A stretch of DNA of 45,140 bases from Pelobacter sp. UBA6812 (GTDB lineage: Bacteria > Desulfobacterota > Desulfuromonadia > Desulfuromonadales > Syntrophotaleaceae), in contig DKEW01000004.1 in assembly GCA_002452265.1 (NCBI GenBank), forward strand, positions 51,161-96,300, in the 5' to 3' direction. Positions 33,096 to 41,155 of the stretch are shown piece after piece. Position 1 is the stretch's first letter. Each line of letters opens with the position of its first letter. The notes beneath the pieces were generated by a model. That model ran no database searches, was not told the DNA's origin, and saw nothing but the letters and a program-made list of their open reading frames with translations. The translations under genes and the position numbers were made by a program.

Positions 33096-35087
33096 TTGAA
33101 TCACGACTTCCAGACCGACTGGCCGTCGCCCTATACCCGCAAACGCTTTGCGCTGGCTTCGGTGGCAGCAGCCCTCATCTTCGTCCTGCTCTTACTGCGC
33201 CTTTGGCAGCTGCAGATTATCAGCGATGACCACTACCGCATCCTCTCGGAGAAAAACCGTACACGCTACATCCCCATAACGGCGCAACGCGGACGTATCT
33301 TTGATCGCGACGGTAACCTGCTGGCCGACAACCGACCAGCCTTTGATGTTGCTGTCCTGCGCCAGGAAGTCGACAACCCTGAAGTACTGCTGGAACGACT
33401 GTCCTGCTTGCTATCGGTAGATCGCGAAGAATTACTGAAGCGCTGGAATACAGGCAAGCGACTGCCTCAATACCGCCCCATCCCGCTTGCATGGGATGTT
33501 GATCGCGACATGCTGGAAAAGATTCTTGAAAATGGCGTAGACCTTCCCGGCGTTCTCATGGAAACCCGTCCGGTGCGCTCATTCCCCCTGGGGCCACTTG
33601 CCCCGCACCTGCTTGGCTACCTCGGGGAAATTACGGATAAAGACCTGAGCCTGCCGGAATTCAAAGGGTATCGACCCGGGGACGTGGTAGGCAAGGCCGG
33701 CCTGGAAAGGAAGATGGAACCGGTTTTATGCGGTGTTGACGGGGAACGTCGCGTAGAGGTCGATGTTAAGGGTAAAACCATGCGCATCCTTAAAACCCAG
33801 GATCCGCAGCCCGGCAACACGTTGACCCTGACCCTCCAGGCATCTTTACAGCAGGTGGCCGAAAACGCTTTCAACGGTCAGGCCGGAGCTGCCGTGGTAC
33901 TGGATGTTCACACCGGCGAGATACTTGCCATCACCAGTCAACCAACCTTCGACCCCGCCCAATTCGCCCGGGGGCTGACCACCAAAGAATGGCGTGAATT
34001 ACAAACCAACCCTCTGAAACCGCTTCAGAACCGCGCCATCAGCGGACAATATCCACCGGGTTCAATTTTTAAAATCGTCACGGCTCTGGCGGCCCTCAAA
34101 GCCGGAGTCGCCACTCCGAACACCAGCGTTTTCTGCGAGGGATCCGTTACCCTCGGCAATCACACTTTTCGCTGCTGGAAACGCGGAGGGCATGGGACCA
34201 CCAATTTACACAAAGCCCTTAAGGAAAGTTGCGACGTCTGGTTTTACAAAGTAGCCCTGGATGTCGGCATCGACCGGATCGCGGCTATGGCACGCGAACT
34301 TGGCCTGGGAAGCGCCCTGGGGCTGCCCATGGAAATGGAAAAGGAAGGTTTGATCCCCGACCGTGCCTGGAAAAAGAAACGCTATGGCACCAGCTGGTAT
34401 CGCGGCGAAACCCTTAATGCAGCGATCGGACAGGGCTACATCCTGACCACCCCCCTGCAACTGGCTACCATGACGGCAGCCATCGCCAACGGCGGCACAG
34501 TATTTCGCCCCCACATCATCAAACGTATCGAATATACACTTAACGAAACTGTGGAGAATACCGAACCTGAAATCCTCCATCGGGCCTCCCTGCCTGCCCC
34601 GTATCTGGCAGCGGTGCGCAAAGGACTGGAAGCGGTTGTCAACGAACCGGGAGGAACGGCCTGGGCAAGCCGCCTTGAGCAGCTGCCGTTTGCCGGGAAA
34701 ACCGGCACGGCCCAGGTCGTCAAACTGCGCGATCAGATCAAGGATGAAAAACTCATCCCCTACCGTTTTCGCGACCATGCCCTGTTCGCCGCCTATGCAC
34801 CGGCCCAAAACCCCGAGATAGCCGTGGCGGTGGTGGTAGAACACGGCAGTCACGGCAGCAGTGCCGCCGCGCCCATCGCCAAGGCCATCATCGCCCATTA
34901 TTTCGGGCTGGACAAACCGCCCGTTGCACCGCAGCCCGTTGCACCGCAGCCCGTTGCACCGCAGCCCGTTGCACCGCAGCCCGTTACACCGCAGCCCGTT
35001 GCACCGCAGCCCGTTGCACCGCAGCCCGTTGCACCGCAGCCCGTTGCACCGCAGCCCGTTGCACCGCAGCCCGTTACCAGTGAGTAA
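33096..35087 (+). CDS. mrdA: Penicillin-binding protein 2 with a repeat-coded proline-rich tail
   Basis: A 663-residue class B transpeptidase of the elongasome. One membrane helix (about 18-38) is followed by the pedestal domain with RGRIFDRDGNLLADN, then the transpeptidase domain: Ser323 in PGSIFK, SCD at 378-380, and KTGTAQ (535-540). It cross-links lateral peptidoglycan. After the normal end near residue 607 comes a tail of ten PVAPQ-type units and a final PVTSE, coded by a 15-bp tandem repeat. The start is TTG, with TAGGAGAG about 11 bases upstream; no ATG fits better before the membrane helix. It follows mreD by 13 bp and precedes rodA by 5 bp. Confidence 0.95.
   Translation: MNHDFQTDWPSPYTRKRFALASVAAALIFVLLLLRLWQLQIISDDHYRILSEKNRTRYIPITAQRGRIFDRDGNLLADNRPAFDVAVLRQEVDNPEVLLERLSCLLSVDREELLKRWNTGKRLPQYRPIPLAWDVDRDMLEKILENGVDLPGVLMETRPVRSFPLGPLAPHLLGYLGEITDKDLSLPEFKGYRPGDVVGKAGLERKMEPVLCGVDGERRVEVDVKGKTMRILKTQDPQPGNTLTLTLQASLQQVAENAFNGQAGAAVVLDVHTGEILAITSQPTFDPAQFARGLTTKEWRELQTNPLKPLQNRAISGQYPPGSIFKIVTALAALKAGVATPNTSVFCEGSVTLGNHTFRCWKRGGHGTTNLHKALKESCDVWFYKVALDVGIDRIAAMARELGLGSALGLPMEMEKEGLIPDRAWKKKRYGTSWYRGETLNAAIGQGYILTTPLQLATMTAAIANGGTVFRPHIIKRIEYTLNETVENTEPEILHRASLPAPYLAAVRKGLEAVVNEPGGTAWASRLEQLPFAGKTGTAQVVKLRDQIKDEKLIPYRFRDHALFAAYAPAQNPEIAVAVVVEHGSHGSSAAAPIAKAIIAHYFGLDKPPVAPQPVAPQPVAPQPVAPQPVTPQPVAPQPVAPQPVAPQPVAPQPVAPQPVTSE
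34920..35076 (+). repeat. 15-bp tandem repeat inside the PBP2 gene
   Basis: Ten adjacent copies of CCCGTTGCACCGCAG (34920-35069) and seven bases of an eleventh. Nine copies are identical; the fifth has one change (GCA to ACA, Ala to Thr). The unit is five codons long, so gain or loss of copies keeps the frame. Near-identity of copies implies recent expansion or ongoing slippage. Confidence 0.97.
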
Positions 35088-35092
35088 TTATT

Positions 35093-36190
35093 ATGTTTGA
35101 CCGCCGTCTTCTCACACATTTTGATTGGAGTCTGGTTCTGCTGGTTCTTATGATCGCGGGCCTCGGTATTCTTAACCTGGTCAGCGTTACATCATCCTGG
35201 GTATCGCCGGCTGCGCCTTTTTCACTCAAACAGCTATCCTGGCTCGGAGGCGGCATGGTGATTGTCACTATTATCTGCGCCATCGACTACCGACGCCTGG
35301 AACACCTGGCATTTTTTCTTTATATCGCTAATCTGGTGCTGCTGCTTCTGGTACTCCTCGTCGGCCGCACTTCTATGGGGGCCACACGCTGGCTCGATCT
35401 CAAATTTTTCAATCTGCAGCCGAGCGAACTGATGAAGATTGTTATCATCATTGCGCTAGCGTTCTTTTTCAGCCGCCGCGATCAACTTTTGGGATATTCC
35501 TTCCGTGAATTATGGGCACCTTTTATCCTATTGTTCCTGCCGGCCTTGTTGATCATGAAACAACCGGACCTTGGCACCGCCATGATTGTCCTGATGATCG
35601 GCGCATCCATGGCACTGTTTGCAGGCATACGACCAGCCACATTGGCCGGACTCGGCCTATTGGCCAGCGGCGCTGCCACGGGTGGCTGGTTTTTACTGCA
35701 CGATTACCAGAAACAACGCATCCTGACTTTTCTCAATCCGGAAAGCGATCCTCTCGGCTCTGGTTACCATATCATCCAGTCTAAAATCGCTGTCGGTAGC
35801 GGAGGATTCTGGGGCAAAGGCTTTATGAAAGGCACCCAGTCGCAACTCTCTTTCCTCCCCGAGCGACACACGGATTTCGCTTTCTCCGTGTTTGCCGAAG
35901 AATGGGGGTTTGTGGGATGCCTGATCTTGCTGGCATTATTTCTGCTGCTTGTCATCTGTGGCCTTAATATCTCGCGCCATGCTTCGACGCGGTTTGGCAT
36001 GTTTCTGGCTTTTGGCGTAAGTGCCATGCTTTTCTTTCATATTGTCATCAACCTTGGCATGGTCATCGGACTTTTGCCGGTCGTGGGAGTCCCCCTGCCG
36101 CTGTTTTCCTACGGAGGCACCAGTATGATTACGACCATGACCGGGATTGGCCTGCTGCTCAACATCAGCATGCGCCGTTTCAAGTTCTAG
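35093..36190 (+). CDS. rodA: Peptidoglycan glycosyltransferase RodA
   Basis: A 365-residue SEDS-family polytopic membrane protein with about ten helices. It polymerises lipid II into glycan strands together with PBP2. Characteristic segments are LQPSELMKIVIIIALAFFF, KQPDLGTAMIVL with the key Asp, a large loop with GSGYHIIQSKIAVGSGGFWGKG (partial), FLPERHTDFAFSVFAEEWG, and the C-terminal GVPLPLFSYGGTSMI. The length is normal. It starts 5 bp after the PBP2 gene, so the pair is co-expressed. Confidence 0.96.
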   Translation: MFDRRLLTHFDWSLVLLVLMIAGLGILNLVSVTSSWVSPAAPFSLKQLSWLGGGMVIVTIICAIDYRRLEHLAFFLYIANLVLLLLVLLVGRTSMGATRWLDLKFFNLQPSELMKIVIIIALAFFFSRRDQLLGYSFRELWAPFILLFLPALLIMKQPDLGTAMIVLMIGASMALFAGIRPATLAGLGLLASGAATGGWFLLHDYQKQRILTFLNPESDPLGSGYHIIQSKIAVGSGGFWGKGFMKGTQSQLSFLPERHTDFAFSVFAEEWGFVGCLILLALFLLLVICGLNISRHASTRFGMFLAFGVSAMLFFHIVINLGMVIGLLPVVGVPLPLFSYGGTSMITTMTGIGLLLNISMRRFKF

Positions 36191-36288
36191 AAATCCACCG
36201 GACTGAAAACCGTTGACGGATGACAAAGGGACCGTTAATCTTGCCCTGCTGAAACTTTCAACCGATGCTTTTTATAGAGGAATAAACC

Positions 36289-37194
36289 ATGAGTTTCACG
36301 CAACTGACCACCGAATCATTCACCGCATGGGCTGAATCCGATCCGGAACTGGCCTGCGCACTGGCGGCCGCTCAGGACTTACCGTCCATGACCGACATCG
36401 TCTGCGACTTTCTTATCGCCGCAGAAGATCCCGACTGGAGCGCGAAGAGCATTTCCCAGGTTATCGCCAGGGATCCCGTGGTTGCCGCCAGCGTCTTGAA
36501 GGTAGCCAACAGTTCCTACTACAGCTTTCAGCGCCAGATCAGCAATCTGGAAGGCGCGGTATCCATGCTGGGACTGGCCACCATTAAAAGCCTGGTGCTG
36601 GCCGCTGGCGTCAAGAGCATGAACAAACGGTTCGGCCTGATCGAGAAACTCCTGCTGGAAGACGCCATCGGCTGCGCGCTATGCTCCCGGGAAATCGCCA
36701 GAAAAACCCGCTGTTTCGACCCGGAGGAAGCGTTCCTCGGCGGACTGCTGCGCCATATCGGCAAAATTGCCATGAACAATCTGGACAGCGAAAAGTATTC
36801 GCAACTGGTTCAGGGGGTTTACAATGGCGAAGGGGAACTCGCCGTGCTTGAACGCAAGTACTTTCCTTACAGCCACGCCGCCATCGGAGCGGCCATGCTG
36901 TACCAATGGAACCTCTCCCCCCACCTGGTGGCCAGTACTCTTTACCACAACGACCCGCCCTCCACCGAAAGGGTTGGTGATCGAGCCAGCACCCTCGCCT
37001 CAGTGGTTAACCTGGGGGGTACTTTCTGCACGCGACTCGGTTTCGGCCAAAGGGTTCCTCAGGCAGACATCCATATTGCCGGTTCCCCCTGCACTGCGAC
37101 CCTTGGCCTGGAAGAGGACCATATCGACGATATCCTGCAAGATATTCCCGAAGCCTTTGCGCAAGCCTGCGAATCATTCATGGGCAACGGCTGA
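36289..37194 (+). CDS. HDOD domain protein
   Basis: A 301-residue cytoplasmic protein with an HDOD domain (about 25-215), a relative of the HD phosphohydrolases common in signalling of this bacterial group. Visible are LPSMTDIVCDFLIAAEDPDW, ISQVIARDPVVAASVLKVANSSYYS, ISNLEGAVSMLGLATIKSLVLA, and LGGLLRHIGKIAMNN in place of the HD metal site. HDOD proteins generally lack catalytic activity and act as regulators or scaffolds. GAGGAATA precedes the ATG. It follows rodA by 98 bp on the same strand and ends at a strong terminator, so it could be the last gene of the cell-shape transcript. Confidence 0.9.
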   Translation: MSFTQLTTESFTAWAESDPELACALAAAQDLPSMTDIVCDFLIAAEDPDWSAKSISQVIARDPVVAASVLKVANSSYYSFQRQISNLEGAVSMLGLATIKSLVLAAGVKSMNKRFGLIEKLLLEDAIGCALCSREIARKTRCFDPEEAFLGGLLRHIGKIAMNNLDSEKYSQLVQGVYNGEGELAVLERKYFPYSHAAIGAAMLYQWNLSPHLVASTLYHNDPPSTERVGDRASTLASVVNLGGTFCTRLGFGQRVPQADIHIAGSPCTATLGLEEDHIDDILQDIPEAFAQACESFMGNG

Positions 37195-37230
37195 TTCAAT
37201 CGATATCCGTCACTTCCGCACTTATATTAA

Positions 37231-37260
37231 GGGCACCGGGATTACCGGTGCCCATTTTTA
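37231..37260 (+). terminator. Terminator after the HDOD gene
   Basis: A 9-bp GC-rich stem, GGGCACCGG with CCGGTGCCC, around ATTA and neighbours, followed by ATTTTTA. It lies 36 bases after the stop. Confidence 0.88.
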
Positions 37261-37363
37261 TATCTGTGGAAAGGGACAGCAATCAGGTCAGCCCTCCATC
37301 CTGCGACATATTATGTCACATCGATGCAGCAAACTGGGAACACCACAAAGAGAGAGGTGCCCC

Positions 37364-37540
37364 ATGTTCGAATTGCTGCTGCTGATCGGGTTTCTGTATG
37401 CCGGATTTTTCCCACCGACGCCGACCAACCGCCAAACACATCGCAATACCGTCGATTTTTGCCAACACCCCCCTGCCCAGCAGCATCACAGGTCCTGGTT
37501 GGTATTGAAAAAACTTGCACAAAAAATAAACGGTTGCTAA
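37364..37540 (+). CDS. Possible 58-residue membrane-anchored peptide
   Basis: An open frame starting with a strongly hydrophobic segment (FELLLLIGFLYAGFF) then a His-, Gln- and Pro-rich tail ending in a basic stretch. GAGAGAGG lies about 6 bases upstream of the ATG, a good ribosome binding site, which is the main reason to list it. No family is recognised. It ends 15 bp before the comEC frame. It may be real or chance; coding character is weak in the second half. Confidence 0.35.
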   Translation: MFELLLLIGFLYAGFFPPTPTNRQTHRNTVDFCQHPPAQQHHRSWLVLKKLAQKINGC

Positions 37541-37555
37541 TCTAACCAATACACA

Positions 37556-38818
37556 ATGAAGGGATCATCGGGTATCTCTTGCCAACCGATACCCGCCACC
37601 CGATGCTCCAGCGAGATGCTTGCCATCGACATGATGAACCTGCCCCTTTTGACAGCCATGTATACAACTGGATTGTTGATGGCTATGGCGATCCCTCCGC
37701 CGGCATGGCATCTGCTGCTACCGGTTGTGCTGGCGATCGCATGGCTGCCACTGCGAAACACCAGGGTAGCGGCCTGTTTGCTTGGCTTTCTGACACTGGC
37801 CTTCGGCTATTCCAACTATCACCTGCACAGCAGTCCGCCGCTCAGATCAGTCGTATTGCAATCCCTTTCAGAAAAAACACCGCATACCTTCTATGCCCGT
37901 GTTCTGCAGACCAAATCCCGGCCCGACGGGGGCAAACAGCTTGATCTGTGGATTCATCATGTTTTACAGAATCATCAGCCCGTATCCGCGCCCGGCGGCA
38001 TGCGCTTGCGGATCGAAAAATCTGAACGCAGCTTTACCTGCGGCGACGAACTGGCAGTGCGTACCCGGCTGCGCATCCCACGACGGTTCGGCACACCCGG
38101 TGAATTCGACTATCCACGACACCTGGCCGCCAGCGGCTTGCAATTTACGGGCTTTTTGCCGGATGATATCGGCATTGCCCTGCTGAAACGCGCCAATCCT
38201 TCCCATCTGACCGAATTGCGTACACGCATGGGAAAGCTCATCGCATACTCTGTACCGGACAAAGATCAGCAAGCATGGGTGCGCGCCCTGATCATCGGCG
38301 ACAAAGATATGTTGAATGAAGCCCAGCGCTCGCGTCTTGCGGCCATGGGGCTGTCTCATCTGTTTTCGATTTCCGGATTTCACCTGGGCCTGGTTGCCAT
38401 GTTTGGCTACCTGGCGCTACTGACTATCATTCGCCACAGCGAAAAACTCCTGCTGGCGATACCACCGCGCCGCTTGCTTCCTGTTGTGCTGCTACCGGCA
38501 TTATGGTGTTACCTGGAATTTACCGGGCAAGCCCTTCCAGCCATACGCGCCTGGTTAGCCGCCGCTGTGGTAGCCGGCCTGCTCTGCACGCGGCGCTGTT
38601 GCAATCCCGTGCATGCCGCCCTCGCTGTTGCCCTCGCCATCCTTGTGGCAACCCCCATGAGCCTGTTCACGCCATCGTTTCAACTTTCTTTCGCCGGGGT
38701 CTTCGGCATCCTTGTCTTGGTGCCACGCTGGAGCAAATATTTGCCTGCCATGAATGGTGCATGCTACCGAATCACGCAACTTTCCCTGGTGAAAACGGTA
38801 AAAATAGTTGTTATCTGA
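37556..38818 (+). CDS. comEC: ComEC/Rec2 homologue, truncated
   Basis: Up to 420 residues matching only the N-terminal part of ComEC, the inner-membrane DNA uptake channel. Present are hydrophobic helices (about 30-85), the DUF4131-like region with RRFGTPGEFDYPRHLAASGLQFTG (partial), and the beginning of the competence domain: ALIIGDKDMLNEAQRSRLAAMGLSHLF, then FSISGFHLGLVAMFG, and SFQLSFAGVFGILVLVPRW. ComEC is normally 700-850 residues; the rest of the channel and the metallo-beta-lactamase domain are missing after about residue 400. The last 15 residues (QLSLVKTVKIVVI) look foreign. The true start may be 37631 or 37634, where the family-like N-terminus begins; no start has a clear ribosome binding site. 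Probably nonfunctional. Confidence 0.82.
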   Translation: MKGSSGISCQPIPATRCSSEMLAIDMMNLPLLTAMYTTGLLMAMAIPPPAWHLLLPVVLAIAWLPLRNTRVAACLLGFLTLAFGYSNYHLHSSPPLRSVVLQSLSEKTPHTFYARVLQTKSRPDGGKQLDLWIHHVLQNHQPVSAPGGMRLRIEKSERSFTCGDELAVRTRLRIPRRFGTPGEFDYPRHLAASGLQFTGFLPDDIGIALLKRANPSHLTELRTRMGKLIAYSVPDKDQQAWVRALIIGDKDMLNEAQRSRLAAMGLSHLFSISGFHLGLVAMFGYLALLTIIRHSEKLLLAIPPRRLLPVVLLPALWCYLEFTGQALPAIRAWLAAAVVAGLLCTRRCCNPVHAALAVALAILVATPMSLFTPSFQLSFAGVFGILVLVPRWSKYLPAMNGACYRITQLSLVKTVKIVVI

Positions 38819-39041
38819 ACAATACAGAAAATCAAACACTTAGAGAGGCCTCATCATTCTTCTTCTCACCTTAGAGTTGATTACTGGCCCGAATGAAGAA
38901 AAACCCTCTAAAGGAGAAAAGTCGTTTACTGAACTTCTTGAAACATCCCCCAGTTATTGCTCACGACCAGAGGAACTGGTTCCCTTCCGAATGCCTGATA
39001 AATCCTAAGTGAAATAAGAATCAATTTAGAACAAAATGCAA

Positions 39042-39076
39042 GACAGCCCACCTTGTTGGAAACAGGGTGAGCTGTC
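39042..39076. repeat. 16-bp imperfect inverted repeat
   Basis: GACAGCCCACCTTGTT (39042-39057) pairs with AACAGGGTGAGCTGTC (39061-39076) with one mismatch and one G-T pair, around a 3-base loop. It has no T run, so it is not a standard terminator. Role unknown. Confidence 0.6.
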
Positions 39077-39116
39077 CGATACCAATCGGCGACAAACCCT
39101 GAAATTCAGGCCATCA

Positions 39117-39159
39117 AAAACGGCCCTCCTGGAAGTCCTGGCAGGGCTGTTTTATTTTA
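39117..39159. terminator. Terminator-like hairpin with no adjacent gene
   Basis: AAAACGGCCCT (39117-39127) pairs with AGGGCTGTTTT (39143-39153), followed by ATTTTAT. It is a good plus-strand terminator but no plus-strand gene ends close by, so it may belong to a lost gene. Confidence 0.65.
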
Positions 39160-39227
39160 TGTCTCAGAATGGTTTCAGGATGACTATGAGCTACTTTTCT
39201 GTGTTTATCGAAAACACTGCGATACAG

Positions 39228-39262
39228 GAAAAGCCCGCCAAGTTCGCCTGGCGGGTTTTCTG
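39228..39262. terminator. Terminator at the end of the AraC-family gene
   Basis: CCCGCCA (39234-39240) pairs with TGGCGGG (39249-39255), with AAAA on the left and TTTT on the right. It can end transcription from either side and lies 71 bp beyond the stop of the minus-strand AraC gene. Confidence 0.65.
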
Positions 39263-39332
39263 TGTCTGATAGCTGGTGATTTCTAGAAACCTCTGGGATT
39301 GCCATCAATCACTGTGAGGACAGACATTTTTA

Positions 39333-40100
39333 TTATCTTTCGCGATAACTTGCGGGGGTTACTCCTGTCAGCTTTTTAAACATTGCGATAAAGGCAGAGG
39401 TGCTGGAATAGCCGAATGCCGATGCAATGGATTCAACGCTTTTTCCTTCCTCAATCAGCGTTATGGCCTTTACAACACGCATGCGATTCCGCCATTCAGA
39501 AAGTGGTATACCCAATTCCCGTCTGCATTTCCTGGCAAGAGTCCTTTCTGTAACATTGGCATCCTGTGCCAGGACGGAAACCGGACGGTTATCGTCAGGA
39601 TGGTCTTCAAGGTAACACAAGATTTCCCCCAGGACCATATCATCAGATGCCGGAAGAAAAGTCCCGGCCCGTGGCGTGGCCGCTAGTTCGTCCAAAAAAA
39701 TAGTGAGCAGGCGTAATTGTCTTGGGGATTTGTAGTCGAGAGCACTTTCACGCGCATGATCCAAAACCGCCCGCATAAAAGGCGATACCATCAATGCTTG
39801 CGGTTGCGTCGGCAAGGTATCGCACCGTTCGTTGGCGACATAGAGGGACGACTGCAAGACCTCACGGCGACTTACCCCTACATGCTGAATATCCGGTGGG
39901 ATCCAGATACCGTACTGTGGCGGCACGAGGTAACGTTCCTCCTCGACCATAACCTGAACCACACCGTTATAGGCGTAAACGAACTCTCCCCATGAATGGG
40001 CATGCGCCGGGAATATCGCATCATCCGGCATGAGAGTGGTGCGAAGAAACAGCGGTGTTGGAAGGGCTTCGGTAAAGGGTACTTGCAGAGAGTGTTTCAT
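39333..40100 (-). CDS. AraC family transcriptional regulator with cupin sensor domain
   Basis: A 255-residue regulator. The N-terminal part (about 20-85) has a cupin-like barrel with PAHAHSWGEFVYAYNG and PPQYGIWIPPDIQHVG, typical of AraC proteins that sense small molecules. The C-terminal part (about 155-253) has two helix-turn-helix units: VSVLAQDANVTERTLARKCRRELG and SVESIASAFGYSSTSAFIAMFKKLTG, ending in TPASYRER. The ligand is unknown. AACAGGTGA precedes the ATG. It is divergent from the tautomerase gene across 267 bp, and may control that side. Confidence 0.92.
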   Translation of the reverse strand: MKHSLQVPFTEALPTPLFLRTTLMPDDAIFPAHAHSWGEFVYAYNGVVQVMVEEERYLVPPQYGIWIPPDIQHVGVSRREVLQSSLYVANERCDTLPTQPQALMVSPFMRAVLDHARESALDYKSPRQLRLLTIFLDELAATPRAGTFLPASDDMVLGEILCYLEDHPDDNRPVSVLAQDANVTERTLARKCRRELGIPLSEWRNRMRVVKAITLIEEGKSVESIASAFGYSSTSAFIAMFKKLTGVTPASYRER

Positions 40101-40137
40101 GATGTCACCTGTTCAGTATCAAGTGTCCGATAATCGA

Positions 40138-40165
40138 TATATACTTTTTTTCCGACCTTCGTCAA
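40138..40165 (-). promoter_or_regulatory. Promoter of the AraC-family gene
   Basis: On the minus strand: TTGACG (40165-40160), a 16-base spacer, and TATATA (40143-40138), 37 bases before the ATG at 40100. The rest of the 40101-40367 gap holds no other clear signal. Confidence 0.5.
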
Positions 40166-40367
40166 GCTATCTTCTGTGGAGGTGCAGGAGATAAGTCATC
40201 GTAAAGTCTTGGTTGGACGGGCCGTAGGCCTCATGGTTTTTCTCTGCGCTATTTTGGGGATGCAGCAAATAGTTATCAAGGCGGCAACGCACGATATGGA
40301 CTCCGTTTTGTAAAGGGCGATATCGTGAAGCGTGGCTGAAGGCTGTTGAAAATGAAGGAGGATTGAA

Positions 40368-40562
40368 GTGCCAGTAATCCGAGTAGAAATGTGGGAAGGA
40401 CGAACCAGGGATCAAAAAAGAGAGTTGGTTGAAATTTTTTCTAAAGAGATGGCAAGAATCACAGGGTGTGAAGTGGAATCAGTCTATGTGATTCTAACGG
40501 ATGTTAAAAAGGAGAACTGGGGAATTGATGGTCAATTATGTTCAGATAAATACCCAGACTAG
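40368..40562 (+). CDS. 4-oxalocrotonate tautomerase family protein
   Basis: A 64-residue protein of the tautomerase superfamily. After removal of the initiator, Pro would be residue 1 and act as catalytic base, as in 4-OT; Arg11 is present, while position 39 is Tyr rather than Arg and position 50 is Trp rather than Phe, so the substrate probably differs from 4-oxalocrotonate. The C-terminal VKKENWGIDGQ is typical of small tautomerases. The start is GTG, with AAGGAGG 6 bases upstream. Its local base use is A/T-rich. Confidence 0.9.
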   Translation: MPVIRVEMWEGRTRDQKRELVEIFSKEMARITGCEVESVYVILTDVKKENWGIDGQLCSDKYPD

Positions 40563-40689
40563 GATTTGACCTCAAAAAGACGTTGGAATAGCACCATACA
40601 TTACTAAGAAGTAACAACCAGCACTCGGTGACGGCGGGAGGTTGCACTGCGTCCCGGAACCGCTATACGCACTTTCAAAAGGAAATGAC

Positions 40690-41007
40690 ATGATCATCAC
40701 ATCGAAAAATGCGCAAAGAAGGAACTTCTTAGGGGTTGATTTTGTTCTGCTATCGCATGGCTCCGAATCAATGGTAACCAAGATGCTGTATAAGAAAGAA
40801 GACAATGTTCCATTTCATAAACATCCCAACGAACAGAGTGGCTATGTGCTCTCAGGTAAATATCGAATTGTATTCGGAGATAATGATCAAATGATAGGTC
40901 CGGGTGATTCTTACACCATTCCCCGCGATTTAGAGCATCGCATTGAAATAATTGAGGCGGGAGAAGTTTTGGACGTCTTTAGCCCACCTAGAAAGGACTA
41001 CCTTTAG
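40690..41007 (+). CDS. Small cupin domain protein
   Basis: A 105-residue single-domain cupin. Motif 1 reads PFHKHPNEQSGYVLSGKYRI with the His pair and Glu for metal, and motif 2 reads GPGDSYTIPRDLEHRIEI. Such proteins bind a metal and act as isomerases, dioxygenases or binding proteins; none can be chosen here. The ATG at 40690 is preferred over an upstream frame because AAAGGAA precedes it and the conserved part begins there. It follows the tautomerase gene by 127 bp and has the same A/T-rich look. Confidence 0.85.
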   Translation: MIITSKNAQRRNFLGVDFVLLSHGSESMVTKMLYKKEDNVPFHKHPNEQSGYVLSGKYRIVFGDNDQMIGPGDSYTIPRDLEHRIEIIEAGEVLDVFSPPRKDYL

Positions 41008-41155
41008 CCTGACCTGTAATTCAAACGACGCGTAGAAGTAGCCACACGAAATTGAACATCATGCTTCATGCACCATTCAATCAACAGGTCGATTGCTCAT
41101 GATATCCGGAAACGAATCACCATCAGTTTCAAATTGGGGAGGGAGAAATATACGT

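Larger units (their letters stand above)
38819..39332. other. Hairpin-rich intergenic region after the comEC truncation
   Basis: About 510 bp without a convincing gene. A 39-codon frame at 38893-39012 has no ribosome binding site and no recognised match. The rest holds three consecutive hairpins, listed separately. The base composition is more A/T-rich than the housekeeping part. No transposase, integrase or clear direct repeats were found, so the mechanism that joined this DNA to comEC is not visible. Confidence 0.6.

Noticed and set aside
34920..35076. Regular repeat array that could be taken for a CRISPR or a minisatellite outside genes
   Set aside because: Copies are contiguous without spacers and lie in frame inside the PBP2 gene; the frames on the other strand over it are shadows of the repeat.
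38503..38874. Open frame overlapping the end of comEC that might restore a frameshifted ComEC
   Set aside because: It runs mostly in parallel with the true comEC frame, and the part beyond 38818 shows no ComEC-like helices, so a simple frameshift does not explain the truncation.
38893..39012. 39-codon frame after comEC
   Set aside because: No ribosome binding site and no recognised match; too short to support.
39042..39160. Possible riboswitch (c-di-GMP type) in the hairpin-rich region
   Set aside because: The conserved GEMM core (GCAAACC and GACGCAAAGCC segments) is not present and no plus-strand gene follows.
40167..40415. 82-residue minus-strand frame between the AraC and tautomerase genes
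   Set aside because: It covers the tautomerase start and ribosome binding site and lacks coding character.
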